Shown here piece after piece: positions 46,307 to 61,300 of a DNA stretch of 64,000 nt. The notes beneath the pieces were generated by a model. It ran no database searches. It was not told the origin of the DNA and was given only the letters and a program-made list of their open reading frames with translations. Within the stretch, counting starts at the first letter, position 1, and each line of letters opens with the position of its first letter. Source of the DNA: Chrysaora quinquecirrha (Eukaryota; Cnidaria; Scyphozoa; Semaeostomeae; Pelagiidae); assembly GCA_014526335.1 (NCBI GenBank), contig JACTAT010000060.1, positions 8,039,686 to 8,103,685 on the forward strand, in the 5' to 3' direction. The position numbers and the translations under genes are program-made.

Positions 46307-49300
46307 TTAAGTAATAGTTGTACTGCCTTTAAACACGGTACACAGAGTTTCTCCAAGGTCCACCACATTTTTAGAAACGTCTTTGTTGCAAGGGATGTAG
46401 CAATCTCGATCGTCTGTCTTCTGTAACTGAAGCTTGTATTCATAACCACACCAGCATTGAGATGAATACTGAAAGCCTGCCACTTGAATACTGAATATAC
46501 TCTTGCAAGACGAAAGACATTCTTCTGGACTAAAATATTCACTTCTCCATTGAGTCAAAACTCTGTTATTTCCATCTTTATAGCATCCCAGGTAATTAGG
46601 CTCTGCAGATACCAAAAAGTAACCTTTTACTTTGTTGCTCGAAAGGAAAATTACCAAAGACAAATCAAGCAGTTGAACAGGGCAGGCTATAGATGATTGA
46701 TCGTGAATCTTTAATAGGCGATTGACGGTAATAGGTGATTGTAATGATTATGGCTCTTTGATAGATTATACTCTTTATTGATTGCATTATCTTTTACTCT
46801 GATGATGATGATGATTAATAATTGATGCTGACAGATGATTGATGACTGATCGTGATTTTTGGTGGGGATAGATTATTAACCATGATAGATAATGATTCAT
46901 CACGATAGGCGTTAGGCGATGATTGATGACGCTTATTGATCATGACTCTGTGTTAGATCATACACTTTGCTTAATTGATTGATACTGATGATGATTATGA
47001 TTGATGATTGATGGGGATAGATGATTGCTCCAAACCATGATTATTCTATCGATAAAAAAGTGAAGCTATTTGCTGTCACTTCAAGGTCGAGCTGCCTCTA
47101 AATCAACCCCACTGTATTACTATTGCCTCGTACCTTGCACACATTTCGGAATATTTCCTGTCCATGACCCGTTTGACGAGCAGACTTGCTTATCATCATT
47201 TTCCAATTTGAATCCACTGTTGCAGGAATAAACTGCTTGGTCTCCATTTCTGTAAATCATTCCAAGGGCTTCTCCATTGATTGGGCTTTCAGGTATTCCA
47301 CAAGTTGATGGCTCTGTAAGGATAGGAAAAATATCTGATGATGATGATGATTATGATATGATGATGATGATATGATGATGATGATGACGACGATGATGGT
47401 GATTAATCTATGATTACAGTAGCTATAATGATGTAAATATGATGATTATAATGGTGATGTCACACAGCTCAACCACTAAAAGACGTTACTCACCGTTACA
47501 ACCATAAATTTCGAATCTGCTGCAAACATATAATGATGTTCCACTATTACGCAAAAATACGATTTCAAAATAGGAGCACTTGATTGGTTCATTGAGCGTT
47601 ACATCGAAAACAGCGTTGGTTCGAAGATCCACATATCGCTGAAAAGAGAAAGTTTAAATTCGCAAATTGAAGAATCATATTTTGTTAGAAGTAGCCCTAT
47701 TCTCAATTTCCTTTCAGTCTCACGTATTATGGTCTATTTCCAATTCTACCAGGCTTCAAACATTGCCTCAAGTGGAGGGAATTTAATAAAGAAGACTGCT
47801 TCACGGAGAGGAAGGAGCCGCAGAGAGGAGAGATTTAATACACCTTTTCTGCTAGATAAAAAACAATGTCAAATTCCTGACCTTAGGCGTTACTTTGAAA
47901 ACATGGTTCTTATCCTCAGCATCATAATAGCGAAAGAACACTTGTGTTACTTCAAATTTCTGCGCATCCATTGTATCTTGAAAGGAAACTTTCTTGATTT
48001 GTACAACAGAGTTGAATTTTATTTGAGCAGAAACTTCACCATGATACTCTTTAAAAGAACCACACCACTCTTTGCCATCAAATCTTCCTTTAGTGTTTTG
48101 ATGACGAAGAGAGTACGTTTGAAATGAAATTTGCTCATCTTTGATTTCACTGTTCTTCATTCCCAGAGGCTTGTCACATGATCCTGAAAAAAAGAACAGA
48201 AAACTGACCAATCAAAAAGATAGTGATCCATGAAAACGATTAACCAAAACCGTACACAGTTTTGTTCATTAGACGTCTCTTTCTTTCACCCCCAGTAGAT
48301 TTACTAGTAGCTAGCAAAATTGGATATGATTGGACTTGTTAGACGGGGGCATCAGCAGACATTATCCAAGGGGACTTGCTACTAATTATAGCAAGTATAC
48401 GAGGACAACTTTATATTACCGTGTATGCGTGTAACACCATCTTAGCAGTAAAGGGTCGTTTAGTTACAAAGCAAAAAGACATGAAAAACAAGCAGGAGTT
48501 TCCCTCTGAAATTTCGGAATCTGTCTAGTCTTATCAAAACCAGGACTTTATTCTCAATTATGAAAGTCACGGCAATTGCAGCAAAGATTGTGGATTGCAG
48601 TTAGACTTACTACATGAGTCGTAGTTATCGCTATTGAATTTGAATTGAATAGCAGGACGCTCAAAGTAACTGAAGCGACTAACAACAACATCAATTCAAT
48701 TCAATGTGATCGAGAGCTGGAGACTTGGGAGACAAGTCTAAAAAATCACATCATGAACGTTGAACAAGAAGTTTGCCATCAGTATCAAATCACAAAATCA
48801 GGACAAATTCGGACTTATTTCTGCACTTATCGAAACATGTCCCTGACTGAAGAGAACAACAACAATATCCATTCAATTCAATGTGAGTGAAAGTAAGGGA
48901 CATGTGAAGCAAGTTTAGATTACAGTACTGCACTATATTTGAAGAGTGAAATTACAAAAGAAAAACAACTTACCATCTTTTGTCTTGACTTTTGTGCAAG
49001 TTCGAGCACCTCCAGTCCATCCATCTTTCCCACATGTGCTCACTTTTTCACCATTTAACTCAAAGCCTTTGTTGCATACGTATGCTATTTCGCTCTTGTA
49101 TCTATGCATGGTAGGGTCGTTCAACAATGCTTTTTCAGTATCAATATTCCCGTTTGCTAAATCTGAAGGTGTTTTGCAAGTTATCTCTGAAAATAGAAGA
49201 AAATTGAAAAGGTTATAAATGCTTTTTAGTACTTTAATGCTCAATAAAACTTCTAAATTTTCAAACCGTTATGAAAATTTTTCATTATTATGACACTGGA

Positions 49301-52300
49301 CTTTAGCCTCCAGATTTGGATTCAGAACCCTTAAAAGGGCGCAAATCACGCTACAAGTCAAGGCTTGATCAAACTGGGCAACATTGTTGGGAAACATTTT
49401 AATATTTAAGGATTTTTAACAAATATTGCCCAGTTTGGCCACCGTGTTGGCCAATAAAATCTGGTCGAAATTTGCTGCTGGCATGTTTCAATTTGCGCAA
49501 ACATTTTCGGCAACAATTTGTTGTTTCACGGATTGTTGCTTAGTTTGGCCACCATGTAGGACAATAATTCAACTCAATCGAAACGGTCCTCTAGTTTTTG
49601 AAATTTTATTCGATTTTCTGTCATCATCAAAGCTAGCAACAAGTCGACTTTACGAAGTTGAAAAGTTAGAGCGTTATGAGGGAATTTGACAATGCAAATT
49701 GACTGAGGATGTATATAAACTCATACCAAAAAATTTGGCGAATTCGCAATGGAGACAAAATCTATCGGTTTGGTAATGTTGAAATGGGAACAGATTTCAT
49801 AAAGATTTCCAAACAAAAGTTCTTTAAAATCCACAAGTTTTGTGGTAAATTCATAAATTTAGTAGATTCATAAGTCATCACAACAATATGTACAAATGAC
49901 TTTGTCTCAGGATAAGCTATAGAGTTATATTACCTCTGCATTCAGGAAGGCTGCTCCAATCACCATTTGCTTGACAAGTTATATCATCTTCGCCAGACAG
50001 AATGAAACCTTCTCTACACGTAATTTTTAGAGAGCTTCGGAATGTTGTTTCTGCTCTTCCATCGAAAATACTATTTGCAACGACTGGTTTCCCACAATCA
50101 ACAGCTAAAATAGAAATGCCGGGGCTAGCATACGCTTAAAAAACTCCGAAAAGATTGAGGTCCCATTAGGGTATTAGGGATAAGGAATATTTTAAATTAA
50201 AACCAAAGGGACAAGGAATAATTCTGGGCAAAATCAACGTTATACGGAGTTATTTTTGTGAACGTACAGGAAAACATACAGGAAGAAAAATTGTAAGGGC
50301 TTTGGGATATTCTGAACCCTTAATGGGGCCTCAAGGTTGCAGGGGTGGTTTACGTACCTTCCTTTTGATATTATTGCATACAAAAGGAACTTCAGTTAGA
50401 TTACTTTTATCGCTAATTTATGATCGTTAATCAAAGTTTTTATACCTTTACACTCTGGTAAATTGCTCCACTGTCCATTCTCCTGACAAACAATCATTTC
50501 ATCTGACTCAGTTCTCTTGTATCCATGTTTACATGTGATCTTCACTGTGCTTTCATACGTTGTCTGATTACCATCAATCACTCCATTAGGTACGTCAGGC
50601 TTGCCACAGTCAACAACTAAATAAATTCAGCGTTGTTAATTTGTTGACTCAGTAATAAAAGTTCTAGCAGCAAGCAAGTAAGCAAGTAAGCAAGCAAGCA
50701 AGCATGCAAGCAATCGAGCAAGCAAGTAAGCAAGCAAAGCAAGCAAGTAAGCAAGCAAGCAAAGTAAGCAAGAAAGCAAGCAAAGCAAGCAAGCAAAGCA
50801 AGCAAGCAAGCAAGAAAATAAGCAACCAAGCAACCAAGCATGCAACAAGCAAGCAAACAAGCAACCAGTGAGCAAACAAAGTAAGCAAGCAAAGTAAGCA
50901 AGCAAGCAAGCAGATTATGTCTTAATGTCAAAAGGAGGAGTTCTTTCCTTTTGGAAATACAAAAAAGAGAACAGAGATAACTCCGAAACTTGTACCCTCC
51001 TAAATCCTCGTTGGGAAATCTCAAATTGTATTCTAAAATCTTCTCTCTATTGCAACAATGTTGTTTCAGACAAAATGTAAAAAGACAGCCCTGTTCCGAA
51101 AAGAGGACTTTCGAATTTCGCTTCTGAGTTCTGGCTTTGACAGTTGGCTACAGGGAAACATATTAGAAGTACATTCTGGGCATTACAAATTACTGCTATT
51201 CCTAGAATAACAAAAACTCTGGTTCACCTGTGCATGTACGCTCTCCTCCACTCCATCCATCTCTTTCACATGTGCTCAACTTCTCGCCGTTAAGAACAAA
51301 TCCTTTGTCACATGAATAAGATACTTCACTCTTGTACTTATGTGTATTGTCTTTATTTATCAAAGCTTTAGACGTATCGACAGTTCCATTGTTGATACGA
51401 GAGAGATTGCTGCAAACGATTTCTGCAATGAAATAGAAAAATCAAAATCTAACTTTAAAAAACCAATGAGACTTTGATTTGGAAAAAACGTCTCGTCTTT
51501 GAAGGTGATGGGGCTTCATCGTAGTCACGGTAATCCAGCTAACTCGTTGGGTCAGGAGCTTAGCGAGGTCGGGTTTTGTTGGAGACTGGCACCAGATATA
51601 CACTATTCCACCTTCACGTTTACCTTCATCAAAGTCTACCATCTTCAGAATTTGGTAGAATAATGCAAAAAGGAAATAAGGCAAAAAGGTCAGACATTGC
51701 TTGCAAAAAGCAACTCTCGGTTCCTTGACCAACAAGTTTTACCCTTTAGCCAGGGCCTAAGATTTGCATTTTTGATTACAATCCACCAAACGATTTCACT
51801 GCATACAAAGCAGTACTCACCTTTGCAAATTGCAGTTAGTTGACTCCAGTTTCCATTAGTTAGACAGTTGACTCTGCTCAAGCCATGTAAATCAAATCCT
51901 TCATTACATTTGTACTCAATTTCAGCTGGATACGAATATTCTTCTACTTTGTTCACTATGCCGCCATTTAGCAAAGGTTTTGGTTGGACGCATCTTCTGC
52001 CTACAATACAATATGACTTCGCATTATTCTTCCAGAATGATATTATATTAGTGTATTAGTAAGCCTTAAAAGTTAGTATGGTTTAAAATTTCACAGCATA
52101 CTTGATATAATCATATCTTGAATTCTTTATAATCGAGTTTCTTATCTTTTAGTCTGTCATGACTGTCACAAGATAGACAAAGAGATGGATTCGCAGCTCG
52201 ATTCTACTCAAGATTATCAATGGCAGTATCTCGTAATCTTGTTATAAAGGAAAAATGTTCAGCAGCGGCCTAGCAATCGAAGCAAAAGAGGCCAGTGGGG

Positions 52301-55300
52301 TAGGGGTATGTGCTCTCAAACTTTGTAGTTATCGTCCTTCTGGCCATTTGGCCATTAGGATGCATTAGGCTCAAATATATGATAAATTTGTGGAAAGAAT
52401 AAATTTGAGAAAGACACAAAAGGTGAGATTTTTCCTTCAAAAGGTGACATTTTTCCTGAGCACGGTTCGGTTTGGTATTTTGGAAAGCAGTTTACTACGT
52501 GATTGAGTTCAAATAAAAGCTGCAAGAAGGAAATTTAAGACAGTTACCTTTACAAGAAGGAAATCTTCCATTCCAGTTTCCATCTGCTCTACAAGTTAAA
52601 TTCTTTGCTCCATCCAATAAGTAGCCATTATTGCACCCAAAAGATACCATCGATTGATATGTTAATTTATCAAAATTGGCAAAACCGTTGTCTACCAAAC
52701 CAGTTGGATCTCTGCATTTCACAACTGCAAAAGAAACATAAAACTGTCAAGAAGTTTTTCAGAATATGATAAAAAATGCATTTTTGCTTGAGGGAAACTA
52801 ACAGGATTTTGAAACAGCGGTATTAGCAAAGTTGTTGACAATGGTAGTTTAAATTTGTCGAGTAGACAAACTCTACGTTGTGATCTGAGGCTACTGATGG
52901 GAGACCTTTGAAAGCCTTTGAAAGCTGAAGATCGGGACAATGGGGCGGAGCAATTGGAGCAGGATCTCAATGACAGACATTAGTTGAAAGATTTCAAGCC
53001 TGGTAAACGAAAGGCCTGTTATGGCTGTTCAGAAAGACTCAAAAGAATTCAAGAACCGAATGTTCAGACTATGTCTTGAGTCGGTTGCGAGTCGTTTAAA
53101 AAGATTACCCAGTCTTTGAGAAAAAAGCCGAACGTGTAAGCTGATAAAAAGGGGCTCAAGTTTGAATCTTTCGGCTCTTTGAGATGGGATTTCTTCTGTC
53201 TTTACGATTGCATTGTTTTGGTCTTTCTCAAAGGCCTAGTATTAATCAGGCTTTAACATAATGAAGTATGACTTACTTTCACAAGAAGGTGTGCCCTTTG
53301 ACCAACGAGCATCAGATTGTTTGCATTCTGCCACATTGTCTCCAATTAATCTATAACCAATGTCACATTTGAATGTTACAATGCTATTAGCGAGGAATAC
53401 ATCTCCTATCCTTGTACCATTTTTAGGTGTGCCAGGATCACCACAATTTGCTGCAAGCAATATAAAAAATAAGAACAGAAGCTACAAAAATATTTCTTCA
53501 CTGAAAATTAAAAGCATTGAGCATTGTTTTTAATATTATTGCCTTCTGTATACACCAGGGAAGATTACCAAACCCAGTCAGTAATGTACCGGCTAGTATA
53601 AACTGTTTACTCATTTGCATACTCAGTAAATCGTCGTTTATCCTTGACAGTTTGACAGCAATGGATTGCCACCTTCTTTGTCTTGCAGCCGATATTGCTT
53701 TCTTCCAAATACATGCTCGTCCATCGCTTCCTTCTCATCGTCTACCCGTGTGTCTACCCTTGGTCTTGTCCTTTCCAACGTTTCTTAGACTATTCTATTG
53801 TATTTTTCCAGACATTGTAGCTTTTACATTGTGTGGAGTTCAACAATGCTCTTTTGGTGTCCAATATCTAAATAACTTCAATGTAACTCTCTGTTACAAT
53901 ACCGTAAATCCTCGAATAAGCCCCCACTTCGAATACGCCCTCCCCTCGAATAAGCCCCCATATAAGAATTCATTTTTGCAAATAACCCCTCCCCTCGAAT
54001 AAGCCCCCATAGAGAACTATTTGAAGGATTTATGAATTTGCTTTTGCCTATAATGCATATCTTTCAACTAATTAAAACACTAAACAAGTTAGTCCTGGCA
54101 GGATTACTATCAGTTCAACCAATAATCAGCCACTGGCTGCTGGTAAGCAGATGACATTGATAATAGAATACACATAAGTTATTTTTTCTTTCTGCTATTC
54201 TGTCGAAAACACACCGGAACTATTGAACTTTCAAATAAGCCCCCTCCCTCGAATAAGCCCTCCTCTCGAATAAGCCCCCACTTTAAAATTCATTTTAACA
54301 AATAAGCCCCGGGGGCTTATTTTAGGATGTACGCCTGACGCCTGAAGACTCAAAGCTAGGCTTCGAGCTTAAGCAGGTCTTTTCCGGAATGTTGACCATA
54401 CATGTCTGGCGTTATAATAGCCTTAAGATGCCCCTAGCAGTTAATTAACCCCAAACACGATAATTTACAAAAAAATAAAAATTCTGGCACTTACCAATAC
54501 AAGAAGGAGCATCACGATTCCATCGTCCACTTGCTTCACATGTGATTTCAGGCTCTCCTCGCATGACATAGTTTTCATTGCATTCATAACGAACAATTGA
54601 TGGGTAATAAAACGAAGGCCGACCGACAAAATTTCCACGAGCGAGATCTCTTGGTCTTCCACAATTCTTAGCTGTAAAATATAGACCAATTACGATAAAT
54701 AAAATTGACCACATGTAAACAAAGCCATTTACAATAGCACAGATAAAAAAAATTTCAAACGCTGCTCCGAACTATGCAGTGGAATGAAACGTAAGAATCG
54801 TTCTTAAAAACAAGGCAGAACTGTGTTGATTTTAAACGGGCACAAAGAAAAAATATACGACCATTAACACGCTCTTATCTATTTTACGTTATTAATGTCT
54901 GTATTAACACCGTTACTGACAAGCAAAAAATTTACTGGTTTTGATAATGTCTTATGTCCCCTCTCTTATAGGCCGAGCACTCTACCTAAATTAGGCCCAC
55001 TAAAATATTCAAAACTCAGAGAGTTCCAAGGGTCTAACAGAGCTTTTAAGCACAAATTAAGAAGTGGTATATGTCCAAGTAGTTTAGGTGCTCGTCTCAC
55101 GATCGTTGTGGGTTCGACGGAACCAGTCTCCAGAAGCCTACAGTTAACTCAACAGTCAATCCTTTCGATTTGTAAATGAAAACCCAGCGTATTCGTTGCA
55201 GAATATCGGTGTGAGAGCACAGTCTGCAGGCCCCATCAGCTGTAGAGGGCGTCAAAAACCCCATACCCCAATCTGTGTTAACAAATAAAATTGCTTGCTT

Positions 55301-58300
55301 GATTGAGTGATCGAAGCTTTAATGATAGTTGAAAGTTGAGACTCACGATTGCATAGTGGAATGGGATGAGACCATCTTGCGTTTATCTGATTGCAGGTGA
55401 TCCTTGCTTCACCAGTCATTTCATAACCATCTTTGCATTTGAACTCAATCACATCTCCACCAAGGACGGAATTACCAATCTTTTGACCTTTTGATGGTGT
55501 GCCAGGATCGCCACAATTTGCTAAAGCAAAAGAAAAATGAGGGAATACATTTTGTAATTTATTACAAAACTTGCAGAAAACGTTATAACAACTGCGAGAG
55601 GATTGACGAGACATGCCCCTGCTAATCAAAAATCGATCTTGCAGTTCGTCGAGCGTAAAGCATCGTTAATAGCTATTTAAAGGTTTAATTTTTCTCGAAA
55701 TCTCGTAGCTCGACAGCGGAACGGTATCTGATAAAGACACTTTAGTCTTCGCCAATCTGAGAGAGCTAACTATGCTACTGGGAGAAGTTTGCAGGAAAAA
55801 AATGAGATCTTGACAGAGTCGTTGCCTATGATGGGCAGTATCCAAAACAAACTCAATATTTCGACCGGTACATTACCTAAAGGAACTCAGAATCCTAACC
55901 CCCTATAGACCCCTAACCAAAGCCAGGAAATTTCCAGCTCCCTTTTCTTTCAACCGCTACAGAATTGTAGGGATGTAAGAGTAACAAAGGGCCTGCCAAA
56001 TCTTCGACAGAACGCGTTGAGAAACCTTACAGTGTTCAGCAAAAAATACAGTTTCTAGCGGATGAACAAAGTGGAAATGGGCCTTCATGGCGACGAAATC
56101 ATTTTATCTTCCGTCCCCCTGAATACAATGTTGGCAATTTTTATCTTGCTGTACTCTTTCGGAGTGTCTTTGTATAAAAACCAACAAGCATCGCCAGTTG
56201 GGAAAAAAGAGGGTATGTTTCACTGAACCCTTATCCAACGCTTTAGAAATTGCCGAGGTTCTCCAGATGCTTTTCACAATTTTTGTCCTGTCTAGTTGAT
56301 AATTTCTGACTTAATCATAGCTGTCAACACAACTACACTTCAGTCAACTAAGTTTTATTACCTGCCCTTTTCTGAAAATCGAAAGCCTGGTCTTGGTCTT
56401 TTGAATCCTCACCCAACCAATACCCAATACCAAACCCTAACCCCATCTCTATTAAATTCAGTTCAATTTCCAACCAGGTAGCAGAACTTGGTAGTGCACA
56501 GTAGTTGAGTTTTGAACACAATATGATATTTTAAAATGAAAATGAAAGTGCAAACCTCTGCAGTTGGGAACCTGATTACTCCATCTCCCATCAGCGAGGC
56601 AAGAACTATATTTCGATCCAAATAAAACGTATTTCTCATTGCAGCCATACTGAATAACAGATGGATAGAAGAAATTATCACTGCCAGGAAGAAGGTTGCC
56701 ATACTGTGGAACACTTGGATAGCCACAATCTTTTGCTGTAATTGTTTCAAAAGAAAAGAAATAATAAAACACTGCAACATTAATGCCTGTCTATAGCAGC
56801 TTGTACAGGCATAAGCTTTTACTTGATTACTTGAGTGCGGCTCCGAGTTAGGGGTGGAAAAGTAACCGATAAGATGTAGCAGTAGGCCTAACTCTTAAAC
56901 TCTTGGGCAGTTTCCGCACGCAGGCGTTTAGGCTTATTATGATATGATAATATAAAAATATAAGTAATAAAAGGCCAAGGGCTATATCACCCTGATTGAA
57001 TACGGCTGCTACATCTAATGTATTCGAAATTCGAATTTGGCATTTCCTTAAGACTGTCGTAAAGTTTCTCAAAGTCTGCATCCTTTAAATCGACAATATT
57101 AGCTGGTAAACAGTTCTATTCCTTAATGAAAAGCTGCAAATAAAAGTTGCGAGGAGTCTAAACTGCATTTATCTAAATATATTGAGCTTTTCTGCAGCAT
57201 TCGTTGCTGGGTCGTCCGCTCTTCCTAGTTTAAGCTCAGCTATGTAGTTTTACTCGATGGGCTAGAGTTCCCATAGCCAGTCTAGTCTTGCTTCAAAGGC
57301 CTTAACCTTGGGTTAGACTCTTTCCATGAGTTTTTCGCTCCTCAGGCCAATCTGATTTCGATAGGTCGCTCAGAACTACCAGCATCAGGCCACTCTGAGC
57401 ATTAGGCCATCCAATTCAATTTATTAAGTAAACAGTTGTTGCTGTTGCTACAGACTGTTTACGAAGAGTGGGACTTATGTAATGAGTCTAACCTTGGGTG
57501 CCTCAACTACGTTAAACGGCCTGGCGTTAATCTTTGGCCTTCGTGTGTCTACATTTGCCAACCAGAGACAATGGGAACCCTACAGCTCTGATAGCTTACA
57601 AAGAAACATACATAAAAAGAGTTTTACAGGTTATGTTGCCTCTACGCAGGCGCTTCGCGCTGCCTCACAGCAAAGAAATATCCAAACTTACGTTTGCAAG
57701 ATGGCTTAGAAGCGCTCCATTGTCCATTAGCTTGACAAATAGCAATCTTATTGTCTTTGGCATCCAAATAATAACCATCAAAACATCCGAAATCCAATCT
57801 GCAGTTATAAGAGTTATTACATGAAGATGCACCAAGCGTTCCTCTCACGATTCCATGGTCGATTGAATTATAACTTGAGTCGCATCGTACCACTAAGGGC
57901 AAGAGAAAAGAGGAAATTAATAATACCTTGCGTGCATATCTAATGTTTGAATTACGGAAGACGATGCTGGATAGGGTTCGGTTCTATAGTAATTCGGTTC
58001 TATATAATACTACTTACAATCACATTTAGGTTCATAACTCCATTGTCCATTACTTTGACACGTGATTTCGGATTGTCCATTCAGCTTGTATCCATTGTTA
58101 CAAGTAATCTGTTGTCTATCACCATATCGAGTGCCAAACGACTCATAAACACCATTGGCTAGATCTTTGGGACGTCCACAATCCACACCTTCAAAGCAAG
58201 ACAAGGCAGAGCAAGATAAGCATTATACAGTTTAAATGCGACCTACGTACCTGGCATAGTACGGCACGAAAATTCAAAGATCTTTGCTTCTGTACTGTTT

Positions 58301-61300
58301 ATGATTTGGAACCCTGTTGTTATGCTAATGTTGTGTTTGGGTTCGTGCCCGGTACCCTTAACTACAAGTTCTTCATCAAAATCAAAAGGCCAGTTCTGTG
58401 TGGACAGAAAGAGTTCTTTGTCTCACTTGAACTCTTTAAGTTTGCTGCTTAACTGGAACATCCATACTGCTTTTCTGACAGCCCAGTTACCAATAAAACG
58501 TAGCAGTAGGCCTAACAGCCTGTCGTTAAACTTAGGCCCGCGTGTCTCTAATTCTAAACAGACAGCCTTGACAGGATTCGGCAAAACGTTCCTGATTATA
58601 GTTTGACGTACATCAGAGTCGAAATTAAAAGCAGAGAACTTACGTTCGCAGTAAGGTACAGCACCACTCCATCTTTGATTTTCTAAACACCTACGATATG
58701 CATTTCCACGTGTCATCTCATATCCTTTATCACAGGTAAACTTGACTATACTTTTGTAAGTAAAACTGTCCCTTCTGCATTGCCATTTCTAACGTAACCA
58801 GGATGTCCACAGCTTTTGCTAGAAAAAAAGGACAGATCTAAATCAAATTTACTTAATTTCTCAGCGCACGTTAATTAAAAAATGATTAAAAAAGATGTAA
58901 TAGGTGGGGTGGCTAAGTGATCAAGGCAGGCGGCTCCCAACTGGCAGATCGTGGTTCGAATCTCTTTGGAAGCAAACCACTTTCCAGAAGCCAAATGTTA
59001 TCTCAGCTGTCCACCCTTTCAAGATTGGATTTAGTTTCTATGGTATTCGTTCAAAAGTAAAATTCTGGGGGCCAGATTAGCTCTAACAACTCCACATAGC
59101 TCTATAGCCGTCATAACCACGACCGGGGATTAAAAAGTAATCAATTAAAGCTTGAAGCCACTTAAAAGAACTCTGTCAATATAGAACCTACATACGGCAC
59201 TCAGTTCAGGCTGTGAATCTGTATGCTGATGTGTACGGCTGCAGTGGTGCACACGACAGAGAGTACTGTTGCTTGAAGAGTACTGTTGCTTGAAGTGCTG
59301 CTGGACAAGACTTTCAGAGAGTGAGAAGGCGAGGTGTAGCGTCATATTATCAAGTGATGAATTGATATTTAAGCACATAAAGACTACATACATTATAAAT
59401 TACAGCATACTATGCGTAGATAGAATGATACCCCACAACGTAACCCCACAAGGTGAAATGGTGTATTTAGCGCCGGTCACTAGGATCTAAGTAGTAGGTT
59501 AACTAATCGAGACCTCGACCCTGGCAGTGACACTGCCGTAGCTGGTGCTCGAACACCGACTTTGCTGAGCTTCTGACATCACGAGCAAGCATGAATTAGC
59601 TAAGAAACCACTCTAAGAAAACAACCTCTTTGCATAGCATATCCACTACAGAAGTACAGAAAATCTTTTAACCTAATTCTTTAAAAATTATCATGAAAAT
59701 ATGCCTTCTATATGAAGCCAAAAATATACGAAAGAAAAAGAAACACTTACGGGCACATGTCGGCAATTTGCTACGTGATTTCCACCCATTTATATCACAA
59801 ATGACCATAGGGTTTCCAATGCGGGAATATCCAGAATTGCAACTGAGAAATACGAAATCTCCATATTGATAGCTGAATTGTTTTCCTCTTGAAATCCTTC
59901 CATTTTCGGGAATATCTGGGTCTTTACATGTGAGAACTAATAGAGAACAAAAATCGTATCAGAATTTGTATATGATAGTATATGGAAAGAGTTCAGAAGA
60001 GAAAAATAAGAACTTCTGGTGAAGGGGGGCAAACAATTAAGAGAGAGATTTTCCGACTGAGTGCCAACTTTTCTGACTCATCCCCCATTTACAATTTTGA
60101 ACGAATTTTAAAAAGATGTCAGCTGATGTAACCCCGAGACCCCCAATAAATTCCACCTCTGAAAGAACCAAACATTCACACTACACAGAAGATTACAGAA
60201 AAGACGGGCATCCCTTTCAAGACAAAGGATGCGTGGATAGTGTCCCCCTAGCAAAGTTGGCTTACTGTGTATAGGCCGTAAAGAACTAGACTTATGACCT
60301 GATTTGTAGGTATAACTATCTCATGTTGGTGTTAGTCTTGGTTTCATGAGCGATATATGTGAGTAGTTTTCGCTCCTTAGGCCAATCTACTCTGAGCATG
60401 AGGCCATCAAATGTATTCTTTTTCAAGCAAATGGTTATTGCTGTTGCTAAAGGCGGCTATTGTTGCTTGTGAAGAGTTGGACTAGATGAGTTTATTGAGG
60501 TAATAAGTCTCCTAATGAAGATAGCCGTCGGGCGAGATGCAAAGTATCAAGTGCCAGAGTTTCGAATTAAGAAAGAAAATAAAAGCGCACGGTAGCAAAA
60601 TGTTGATAATTTGATATGAAAACTACCTTTGCATGTTGGTTTACGTCCATTCCATTGCAAATTAGGCATGCAAGTTAAAGCAAGGACTCCTTCACGAACG
60701 TATCCAGGATTGCATCTGAATCGTACAACGTTTCCAACTTCGAAGCTGCCACCAATCATTCTACCATCTTTAGGTGCTCCTGGATTCTTGCATTCTCTTC
60801 CTAGAGAATCAAAACACCAACTTTTAGAGTCTTGCACTCAGAGAACATGGAGGAATTATCGAAATTTATAGATTGGATGCATGATCATGAGGAGACTTGA
60901 AGCTTTCTACCATTAGGAGCTCCAAGATGGACTGAGTTTGGCATCGAGTTTTTATAGAATTAGTGGGTTCCCTTTCTGAACGCAATGCAGCTTGGTCAAA
61001 TCCCTTCAATGCCAACATTTCTCTAGGGGGTATAGCAGCTTGAACCTTAACCTGCCCCCTGGCCAACGCTATTACAAACATTCATGTAAACTATCTTTTC
61101 AGGACGTTACACAATATTATCAGGGGGGGTAATGGCATTACCTCAGGAGCTGTACTGTACAGCTACCCAAATCAAAACCACAAAAGTTTGGGGGTTGGGT
61201 AGGGAGTTTTACTGGTTAAAGAAAATGGAAAGTTCTGTCAATGAATAAAACTTGTTTGCTTGCTTCTATTTAGCATAAGAGCCATCATACACAGCTTTGG

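Noticed and set aside
46790..47400. CRISPR-like or regulatory array of GATGAT words
   Set aside because: There are no regular repeats with unique spacers; this is degenerate simple sequence in a eukaryotic intron.
50617..51024. Leu/Ala/Cys-rich minus-strand open frames
   Set aside because: Produced by the CAAG microsatellite in a sushi-gene intron.
53517..54002. 161-codon plus-strand open frame
   Set aside because: No recognisable domain. It runs into the CTCGAATAAGCCCC repeat element and sits in an intron of the sushi gene.
58904..58990. tRNA gene (Leu/Ser-like)
   Set aside because: Promoter-like boxes are present, but the acceptor and anticodon arms do not pair; better explained as a SINE head.
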